Below are positions 15,149 through 20,525 of a stretch of DNA of 20,525 bases, piece by piece. The position numbers and the translations under genes are program-made. The stretch is from Lachnospiraceae bacterium (GTDB lineage Bacteria; Bacillota_A; Clostridia; Lachnospirales; Lachnospiraceae). Within the stretch, counting starts at the first letter, position 1. Every line of letters starts with the position of its first letter. The DNA lies in NCBI GenBank assembly GCA_017390645.1, contig JAFPAZ010000108.1, positions 1 through 20,525 of the forward strand. The letters are read 5' to 3'. The notes below the pieces were generated by a model. That model had not been told where the DNA came from and searched no databases. It saw nothing but the letters and a program-made list of their open reading frames with translations.

Positions 15149-16120
15149 ATGAAAGAAATTATTGTGAACACCAACGAAGCAGGACAAAGATTGGATAAGT
15201 TGCTTGGAAAATATTTAAACCTGGCACCAAAAAGTTTTATTTATAAAATGCTTCGCAAAAAAAACATAAAATTAAATGATAAAAAGGCTCAAGGGAACGA
15301 AATCTTGAAAGAAAAGGATAGTGTAAAACTTTTTTTGTCTGATGAAACAATTTCTTCCTTTCGTAATCATAGTCAGAAAATTCAAGTATCTGATAAAATA
15401 GTGAATCTTGAGATCATCTATCAGGATAAGGATGTAATGTTTATTAATAAACCTGTTGGAATGCTTTCTCAAAAAGCGGAATCTTCTGATGTTTCTTTAA
15501 ATGAGCATTTACTTCAATATATACTGAAACAGAATATTTTAAATGAGGATGAACTTAGAAATTTCAGACCTTCTGTCTGCAACAGGCTTGATAGAAATAC
15601 AAGTGGTCTGGTTTTATGTGGAATTTCCTTAAAAGGACTACAGGAATTATCAGGAGCATTAAGAGAACGTGCGGTTCAGAAATATTATTTAACCATCGTC
15701 AAGGGAGTAGTTGAAAAGTCGGGAAAAATAGAAGGATACCTTTTTAAAGACGAACAAAAAAATATGGTAAAAATAAAAAAAGAAAAATCAGATTCTTTAC
15801 CTTATGTGTTAACAAAATATGAGCCAGTATCAACAAATGGAACCTATACACTATTAAAAGTGCATCTGATTACGGGAAAAACCCATCAGATTCGAGCCTG
15901 CTTGTCTTCCATTGGATTTCCTATTCTTGGTGATAGTAAATATGGAGATGTATTGGTCAATCAGGAAATGAAAAAAGAATATAATCTAAAATTTCAATTA
16001 TTACATAGTTATCAGGTTGTATTTCCGGATGATTTTGCATTGGATGCTTTATCAAATCAAACCTTTACGGCACCACTACCAATACAGTTTCAAAAAATGA
16101 AAAATGGGTTAAGACTGTAA
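15149..16120 (+). CDS. RluA-family pseudouridine synthase
   Basis: The enzyme converts uridine to pseudouridine in 23S rRNA or tRNA. The 323-residue protein carries an N-terminal S4-like RNA-binding domain (GQRLDKLLGKYLNLAPKSFI), then the catalytic domain with FINKPVGMLSQ. The catalytic motif reads NRLDRNTSGLVL rather than the commoner HRLDKDTSG, with the Asp at residue 148. KYYLTIVKG, LITGKTHQIRACL and LGDSKYG follow. The Asn-for-His variant is seen in an RluC/D-like Firmicutes branch. The ATG at 15149 has AGGAGA (15139-15144) 4 bases upstream; a GTG at 15125 in the same frame has no RBS. The target position is not predictable here. Confidence 0.9.
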   Translation: MKEIIVNTNEAGQRLDKLLGKYLNLAPKSFIYKMLRKKNIKLNDKKAQGNEILKEKDSVKLFLSDETISSFRNHSQKIQVSDKIVNLEIIYQDKDVMFINKPVGMLSQKAESSDVSLNEHLLQYILKQNILNEDELRNFRPSVCNRLDRNTSGLVLCGISLKGLQELSGALRERAVQKYYLTIVKGVVEKSGKIEGYLFKDEQKNMVKIKKEKSDSLPYVLTKYEPVSTNGTYTLLKVHLITGKTHQIRACLSSIGFPILGDSKYGDVLVNQEMKKEYNLKFQLLHSYQVVFPDDFALDALSNQTFTAPLPIQFQKMKNGLRL

Positions 16121-16172
16121 ATTTATTAAAAAAGAATTTTTGTATTAGTTTGATTTTTAGGAGGAATTTTAT

Positions 16173-16718
16173 ATGCCTACATGGAATTCGCGAGGTCTTC
16201 GTGGAGCGTCATTGGAGGAATTAATTAATGTAACCAACGAAAAGTATCGTGAAAAAAAACTTGCTTTGGTTCAAAAAATTCCGACGCCCATAAAACCAAT
16301 AAAAATCGATAAAGAAACCAGACATATTACATTAGCATATTTTGATCAGAAAAGTACTGTGGATTATATTGGGATTGCCCAAGGGTATGCTGTTGCGTTT
16401 GATGCAAAAGAATGTGCAAAGGATACTTTTCCGCTGGCAAATATTCACCCACATCAGGTTCAATTTATGAAAGAATTCGAGGAACAAAAGGGAATTAGTT
16501 TTCTGATATTATATTTTTCACAAAGAGATGTTTATTATTATCTTAGATATTTTGAAATGCAGCTGTTTTTTCAAAGAGTCAAAGAGGGAAAGGCGAAAAA
16601 CTTTAATTTTAATGAATTAAATCCTGAGTATATCATCGAGAGAAAGGGATTATATTTATCTTATTTGGAATGTCTGGATAAAGATTTGATGGAACGGAGT
16701 ATTATTTCTGAAACATAG
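16173..16718 (+). CDS. recU: Holliday junction resolvase RecU
   Basis: RecU cuts four-way DNA junctions during recombination and chromosome segregation in Firmicutes (it replaces RuvC). The 181-residue protein shows the RG...LEELINVTNEKYR N-terminus, QKIPTPIKPIK, then the nuclease core STVDYIGIAQGYAVAFDAKE with D64, D77 and K79 in the metal-site positions (D77 stands where B. subtilis has Glu), and FPLANIHPHQVQFM. AGGAGGAA (16159-16166) stands 6 bases before the ATG. In Bacillus recU pairs with a penicillin-binding protein gene; here its neighbours are a pseudouridine synthase and the his operon. A terminator follows 12 bases after the stop. Confidence 0.93.
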   Translation: MPTWNSRGLRGASLEELINVTNEKYREKKLALVQKIPTPIKPIKIDKETRHITLAYFDQKSTVDYIGIAQGYAVAFDAKECAKDTFPLANIHPHQVQFMKEFEEQKGISFLILYFSQRDVYYYLRYFEMQLFFQRVKEGKAKNFNFNELNPEYIIERKGLYLSYLECLDKDLMERSIISET

Positions 16719-16730
16719 AATACCTTGCAA

Positions 16731-16759
16731 AAGACTTGACATCATCAGGTCTTTTTTTT
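16731..16759 (+). terminator. Intrinsic terminator of recU, overlapping the his promoter
   Basis: AAGACTTGA (16731-16739) and TCAGGTCTT (16745-16753) form a 9-bp stem with one G-U pair and a CATCA loop, followed by T8 (16752-16759). The -35 box of the his promoter lies in the 5' arm and loop. Confidence 0.85.
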
Positions 16760-16764
16760 ATAAT
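16736..16764 (+). promoter_or_regulatory. Consensus sigma-A promoter of the hisZGDB operon
   Basis: TTGACA (16736-16741), exactly 17 bases, TATAAT (16759-16764): a perfect match to both boxes at the optimal spacing. It is embedded in the recU terminator. The expected start is near 16771, about 60 bases before hisZ. No T-box or histidine-rich leader peptide is visible in that leader. Confidence 0.88.
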
Positions 16765-16779
16765 AGATAAGATTTATCT
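16765..16779. promoter_or_regulatory. Dyad at the his transcription start (possible operator)
   Basis: AGATAA (16765-16770), GAT, TTATCT (16774-16779) is a perfect 6-bp inverted repeat directly after the -10 box and spanning the predicted start. A repressor bound here would block the promoter. No matching regulator gene is in the window, and chance is possible in AT-rich DNA. Confidence 0.3.
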
Positions 16780-16831
16780 TTGTTGAATGAGCACTTTAGT
16801 TCGGTAAATCATTAAAGAATTCAGGAAGGAA

Positions 16832-18106
16832 ATGAAGAATATCATGATGATGAAAGATGGTTTGTTACATACACCAGAAGGTGTAAGAGACATTTACGGA
16901 GAAGAATTTAGAAAAAAAGAATGGATTGAAGAGAAACTACACGATGTATTAAAGCGACATTGCTTCCAGGATATACAGACACCAACCTTTGAGTTTTTTG
17001 ATATTTTTAATCATGAAAAAGGCTCTGCGATTTCAAAAGATATGTACAAATTTTTTGATCGCGACAACAATACTTTAGTATTAAGACCGGACATGACACC
17101 TTCTATTGCAAGATGCGTATCGAAATATTTTTCTCAAAAGGATATGCCGCTTCGTTTAGGATATTGTGAAAATACATTTATTAACAGTCCAAAATATCAG
17201 GGAAAATTAAAAGAAACCACTAATTTAGGGGCTGAGCTTTTTGGTGACGATACTTCTATTGCAGATGCTGAAATGATCGCAACCATTATTGAAGGTTTTT
17301 TAGCAATAGGATTAAAAGAATTTCAAATTTCTGTTGGACATGTTGGCTTTTTTAAAGGTTTGATTGAACAGGCAAAACTTGACAGTAATACAGAACTTGA
17401 GTTTAAGGAATTCATTAATACTAAAAATTTCTTTGGATTGGAACAAAAAATCACACAAATTGATTTAAAAGATAATATTGCCCAGGCATTTATTTCTATT
17501 GATGAATTGAATGGTGGTATTGAAGTAATCGAAAGTGCAAAAAAATATGCAGATAATAAAGTTTCGAAAGAGGCTTTGGAACGATTAGAAAAAGTAAATC
17601 AGGCATTACAGTATTTTGGATATGAAAAATATGTTTCTTATGATTTGGGAATGCTGAGCAGATATGATTACTATACAGGAGTAATTGTGAAAGGGTATAC
17701 ATACGGAATTGGTGATGCTGTGGTTCGTGGAGGAAGATATAATAACTTGATGAAACAGTTTGGCGAGGATATTCCTGCTATTGGTTTTTCATTTGTTGTG
17801 GATGATGTTTTGGCTGCTATGAACCGTCAGAAATTAGACATTAAAACAGATTTTCAGGCTAGTATGTGTTTATATGAAAGGGCAAATCAGCAACAAGCAG
17901 TTAAATTTGCCAGTGAGTGCAGAAATAAAGGAGAAAATATTGCATTAACCAGAAAATCTTCCAAAAAATCCATGAAAGAATATTTACAATGTGCAAAAAT
18001 GAATCATTATTCAAGAGTGTTTTATTTTGAGCATGCAGATAAAATTAGTATTTATGATGTAGAAACGGGAGAAGAACAAAAGGCAGAATATAAGGATTTT
18101 ATTTAG
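16832..18106 (+). CDS. hisZ: ATP phosphoribosyltransferase regulatory subunit HisZ
   Basis: HisZ is a histidyl-tRNA synthetase paralogue without charging activity that forms a complex with short-form HisG and makes it active and histidine-sensitive. The protein has up to 424 residues. HisZ-type segments are TPEGVRDIYGEEF, LRPDMTPSIARCV, NTFINSPKYQGKLKETTNLG and GAELFGDD. LSRYDYYTGVIVKGYTYGIG replaces the HisRS motif with RGLDYYTG. GDAVVRGGRYNNLM and IGFSFVVDDVL follow. The directly following short hisG supports HisZ over HisS. AGGAAGGA (16823-16830) serves the start, but four in-frame ATGs (16832, 16844, 16847, 16850) compete; spacing is tight for the first and long for the others. Confidence 0.92.
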   Translation: MKNIMMMKDGLLHTPEGVRDIYGEEFRKKEWIEEKLHDVLKRHCFQDIQTPTFEFFDIFNHEKGSAISKDMYKFFDRDNNTLVLRPDMTPSIARCVSKYFSQKDMPLRLGYCENTFINSPKYQGKLKETTNLGAELFGDDTSIADAEMIATIIEGFLAIGLKEFQISVGHVGFFKGLIEQAKLDSNTELEFKEFINTKNFFGLEQKITQIDLKDNIAQAFISIDELNGGIEVIESAKKYADNKVSKEALERLEKVNQALQYFGYEKYVSYDLGMLSRYDYYTGVIVKGYTYGIGDAVVRGGRYNNLMKQFGEDIPAIGFSFVVDDVLAAMNRQKLDIKTDFQASMCLYERANQQQAVKFASECRNKGENIALTRKSSKKSMKEYLQCAKMNHYSRVFYFEHADKISIYDVETGEEQKAEYKDFI

Positions 18107-18153
18107 AACATTGATTTTTGGGACAGAATACGACAGAAAGGCTTGGTCAAATT

Positions 18154-18810
18154 ATGAGATATTTAACATTTGCATTGGCAAAGGGACGTTTAGCAAAGAA
18201 AACCTTGAAATTATTGGAAAAGATAGGAATCACCTGTGAAGAAATGAAGGATCCGGAGACGAGAAAATTAATTTTTGTTAATGAAGAACTGAAGGTAAAA
18301 TTTTTTCTTGCAAAAGCTACAGATGTTCCCACTTATGTAGAATATGGTGCTGCAGACATTGGTGTAGTAGGAAGGGATACGATACTAGAAGAAGGAAGAA
18401 ATTTATTTGAAGTAATGGATTTAGGATATGGAAAATGCAAAATGTGTGTGTGTGGACCGGAATCCGCGAAGGAATTATTAAAAAAGAATGAACTGATTCG
18501 TGTTGCAAGTAAATATCCTAATATTGCAAAGGATTATTTTTATAATGTACGACATCAAACTGTGGAAATGATTAAACTGAATGGTTCGGTGGAATTGGCG
18601 CCAATTGTTGGTTTATCCGAGGTTATTGTTGATATTGTAGAAACCGGAGCGACTTTACGGGAAAATGGATTACAGGTATTAGAGGAAATTTGTGATTTAT
18701 CGGCTCGTATTGTAGTAAATCAAGTAAGTTTGAAGATGGAACATGATAGAATTAGCAAGTTAATAAAGGATTTAAAAAAAGTATTGCAGGAAGAAAATGA
18801 ATTGACTTAA
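18154..18810 (+). CDS. hisG: ATP phosphoribosyltransferase catalytic subunit, short form HisG
   Basis: HisG condenses ATP and PRPP to phosphoribosyl-ATP, the first committed step of histidine synthesis. At 218 residues it is the short form, which lacks the ACT-like regulatory domain and needs HisZ, encoded just upstream. It begins MRYLTFALAKGRLAKKTL, has VEYGAADIGVVGRDTI, ASKYPNIAKDYF and the PRPP-binding segment DIVETGATLRENGL. The ATG at 18154 is set by the alignment of LAKGRL to the N-terminus; the nearest purine-rich site is AGAAAGG, about 12 bases upstream, so initiation may be modest. An upstream extension to a GTG/TTG-type start would add 12 residues with no family match. Confidence 0.94.
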   Translation: MRYLTFALAKGRLAKKTLKLLEKIGITCEEMKDPETRKLIFVNEELKVKFFLAKATDVPTYVEYGAADIGVVGRDTILEEGRNLFEVMDLGYGKCKMCVCGPESAKELLKKNELIRVASKYPNIAKDYFYNVRHQTVEMIKLNGSVELAPIVGLSEVIVDIVETGATLRENGLQVLEEICDLSARIVVNQVSLKMEHDRISKLIKDLKKVLQEENELT

Positions 18811-18826
18811 ATGAATCGACTTGAAA
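18799..18826 (+). repeat. 14-base imperfect tandem duplication across the hisG stop
   Basis: GAATTGACTT (18799-18808) is followed 14 bases later by GAATCGACTT (18813-18822), one mismatch. The first copy contains the end of hisG, whose TAA is at 18808-18810. It may be a simple slippage duplication in the 92-base hisG-hisD gap, which also has a small hairpin (TAGGT-TCT-ACCTA, 18831-18843) and no terminator. Confidence 0.35.
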
Positions 18827-18902
18827 AAAGTAGGTTCTACCTAGGCTGCAACACAAATTAAAGCACATAACATAGCACGATAGAAAGTTAAAGGTGATAA
18901 AA

Positions 18903-20192
18903 ATGAGAATCATAGAATTAAATGAAAATGAAATTTCTAATATTTTAAACGATCTTTTAAAAAGAAGCCCAAATAACTATGGTGAATACGAAGGAAAAGT
19001 AAAAGAGATTCTGGAGAATGTAAAGGAAAAAGGCGATGCTGCCTTATTCGAATATACAAAAAATTTTGATAAAGCTGATATTAATGAAGGAAATATCCTT
19101 GTTACAGAAGAAGAAATTCAGGCAGCATATGACAGTGTAGATTCTTCTTTGGTAGAGGTGATTAAAAAAGCTATTAAGAATATAAGAGAGTATCATGAAA
19201 AACAACGTCAATACAGTTGGTTTGATTCTAAGCCGGATGGAAGTATGTTAGGTCAGAAAGTAACTGCTTTATCAAGAGTGGGCGTTTATGTTCCGGGCGG
19301 AAAAGCAGCCTATCCTTCTTCGGTTCTTATGAACATCATTCCCGCTAAAGTAGCCGGAGTGGAAGAAATCATTATGACAACACCTCCAAATAAGGAAGGA
19401 GTAGTAAATCCGGGAACTTTAGTCGCAGCAAAAGAAGCTGGTGCAGATAAAATCTATAAAGTAGGTGGAGCTCAGGCAATTGGAGCCATGGCATATGGAA
19501 CCAAAACCATTCCAAAAGTAGATAAAATTGTAGGACCTGGTAATATATATGTTGCATTGGCCAAAAAAGCTGTTTATGGACATGTAAGTATTGATTCCAT
19601 TGCAGGACCAAGTGAAATTCTGGTATTAGCAGATGAAACTGCAAATCCAAGGTTTGTGGCAGCTGATTTATTGTCTCAGGCAGAACATGACGAATTAGCA
19701 AGTGCAATTTTAGTTACTACCAGCATGGAATTGGCAAAAAAAGTGGAAGAAGAAGTTAATAAATTTGTAGAAACACTTTCCAGAAAAGAAATTATGGAAA
19801 AATCCTTAGAAAATTACGGATATTTATTAGTTGCAAAAGATATGGAGCAGGCGATTCAGGTAACCAATGAAATTGCTTCTGAGCATTTGGAAATCGTTAC
19901 AAAGGATCCATTTATGGTCATGACTAAAATTAAAAATGCCGGTGCCATCTTTATTGGGGAATATAGTTCTGAACCATTGGGAGATTATTTTGCAGGACCA
20001 AATCATGTACTTCCTACAAATGGAACTGCGAAATTCTTTTCACCATTAAGTGTGGATGATTTTATCAAAAAATCCAGCATCATATATTTTTCTAAAGAAG
20101 CTTTAGAACCATTACACAAAGACATTGAACAATTTGCGACAGCAGAACAATTGACAGCTCACGCAAATTCCATCCGGGTTCGTTTTGAATAA
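18903..20192 (+). CDS. hisD: Histidinol dehydrogenase
   Basis: HisD is a zinc enzyme that oxidises L-histidinol to L-histidine in two NAD-dependent steps, the last reactions of the pathway. The 429 residues match the usual 425-435. Visible blocks are [47 protein letters not shown], the [13 protein letters not shown] segment, [10 protein letters not shown] (zinc/active-site Gln and His), ASEHLEI and [11 protein letters not shown]. The start is ATG 18903 with AAAGGTGAT immediately upstream; a GTG nine bases earlier is part of that ribosome site. It is separated from hisG by 92 bases, the largest gap in the operon, but no terminator intervenes. Confidence 0.95.
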   Translation: MRIIELNENEISNILNDLLKRSPNNYGEYEGKVKEILENVKEKGDAALFEYTKNFDKADINEGNILVTEEEIQAAYDSVDSSLVEVIKKAIKNIREYHEKQRQYSWFDSKPDGSMLGQKVTALSRVGVYVPGGKAAYPSSVLMNIIPAKVAGVEEIIMTTPPNKEGVVNPGTLVAAKEAGADKIYKVGGAQAIGAMAYGTKTIPKVDKIVGPGNIYVALAKKAVYGHVSIDSIAGPSEILVLADETANPRFVAADLLSQAEHDELASAILVTTSMELAKKVEEEVNKFVETLSRKEIMEKSLENYGYLLVAKDMEQAIQVTNEIASEHLEIVTKDPFMVMTKIKNAGAIFIGEYSSEPLGDYFAGPNHVLPTNGTAKFFSPLSVDDFIKKSSIIYFSKEALEPLHKDIEQFATAEQLTAHANSIRVRFE

Positions 20193-20205
20193 AGGGGGCA
20201 GATTT

Positions 20206-20525
20206 ATGCAACGAATTACAGTAGTAGAAAGAAAAACAAAAGAAACGGATATTAAATGTGAAATTAATCTCGATGGAAGCGGCATCGCAGAAGTAGCAAC
20301 CGGAATTGGTTTTTTTGACCATATGCTTGCGAGTTTTGCGAGACATGGATTCTTTGATCTTCGTCTGGTGGCAGAGGGGGATTTGTATGTAGACAGCCAT
20401 CATACTATTGAAGACGTAGGAATTGTATTAGGACAGGCAATCAAGAAAGCTTTGGGAGAAAAAAATGGAATCAAGCGATACGGTTCTTTTACCCTGCCTA
20501 TGGACGAAACTTTGATTTTATGCGC
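20206..20525 (+). CDS. hisB: Imidazoleglycerol-phosphate dehydratase (3' end outside window)
   Basis: HisB removes water from imidazoleglycerol phosphate to give imidazoleacetol phosphate. The first 106 residues are present. They start [16 protein letters not shown] and show the manganese-binding features [16 protein letters not shown] (HxxxH-type metal site), the [17 protein letters not shown] block and the beginning of the second repeat with MDETL. It is the monofunctional type at its N-terminus, with no histidinol-phosphatase domain in front. AAAGGGGG (20191-20198) stands 7 bases before the ATG and overlaps the hisD stop region. The frame is open to the last base of the window. Confidence 0.95.
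   Translation, partial: MQRITVVERKTKETDIKCEINLDGSGIAEVATGIGFFDHMLASFARHGFFDLRLVAEGDLYVDSHHTIEDVGIVLGQAIKKALGEKNGIKRYGSFTLPMDETLILC

Noticed and set aside
16771..16831. T-box riboswitch or His-codon leader peptide before the his operon
   Set aside because: The leader is only about 60 bases, with no T-box sequence, no specifier loop and no histidine-rich short frame.
16832..18106. Histidyl-tRNA synthetase (hisS) instead of hisZ
   Set aside because: The HisRS signature with RGLDYYTG is altered to SRYDYYTG, GAELFGDD replaces the HisRS motif 2 context, and a short-form hisG follows directly.
19372..19707. 111-codon open frame on the minus strand inside hisD
   Set aside because: Low-complexity Leu/His/Gln-rich translation with no RBS, produced by the codon pattern of the real gene.

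Overview
The window is about 20.5 kb of AT-rich DNA. It reads as the chromosome of a spore-forming, low-GC Clostridia, most likely a Lachnospiraceae. The evidence is a der-plsY-gpsA-...-spoIVA order (compare B. subtilis der-gpsA-...-spoIVA), a RecU resolvase, a RelQ-type small alarmone synthetase, the short-form hisG/hisZ pair, and Shine-Dalgarno sites of the AGGAGG type. All genes but one are on the plus strand. No tRNA, rRNA, CRISPR array or complete insertion sequence was seen.

Layout. (1) 1-3124: the end of der, then plsY, gpsA and a purine nucleoside phosphorylase, packed like an operon. (2) 3114-4634: two paralogous unknown genes. The first is only the C-terminal half of the family. The second is complete (zinc ribbon, one membrane helix, acidic outer domain) and has its own promoter. 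(3) 4732-6301: spoIVA, preceded by a compact control region in which a sigma-E-like promoter, a terminator hairpin and the ribosome binding site share the same bases. A bidirectional terminator follows the gene. (4) 6319-7999: one minus-strand AAA-ATPase-like gene without the usual nuclease domain, then a 418-base gene-poor stretch with a palindromic element. (5) 8000-10957: a RelQ-type (p)ppGpp synthetase, an RsmF-like rRNA m5C methyltransferase and an RsuA-family pseudouridine synthase. (6) 11112-16718: a HAD phosphatase, a YgiQ-type radical SAM protein, a short-chain dehydrogenase, an unknown membrane protein, an RluA-family pseudouridine synthase and recU. (7) 16731-20525: a histidine biosynthesis operon, hisZ-hisG-hisD-hisB (hisB cut by the window end). 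Its near-consensus promoter lies inside the recU terminator.

Most genes are ordinary core functions: lipid precursor synthesis (gpsA makes glycerol-3-phosphate, plsY acylates it), ribosome assembly and modification (der, RsmF-like, two pseudouridine synthases), stringent response, spore coat assembly and histidine synthesis. I did not find a convincing new multi-gene system. The most interesting signals are regulatory and structural: the nested promoter/terminator/RBS at spoIVA, the promoter-in-terminator before the his operon, a small palindromic repeat present twice with the same 10-base core, and the truncated/complete paralogue pair between the nucleoside phosphorylase gene and spoIVA.
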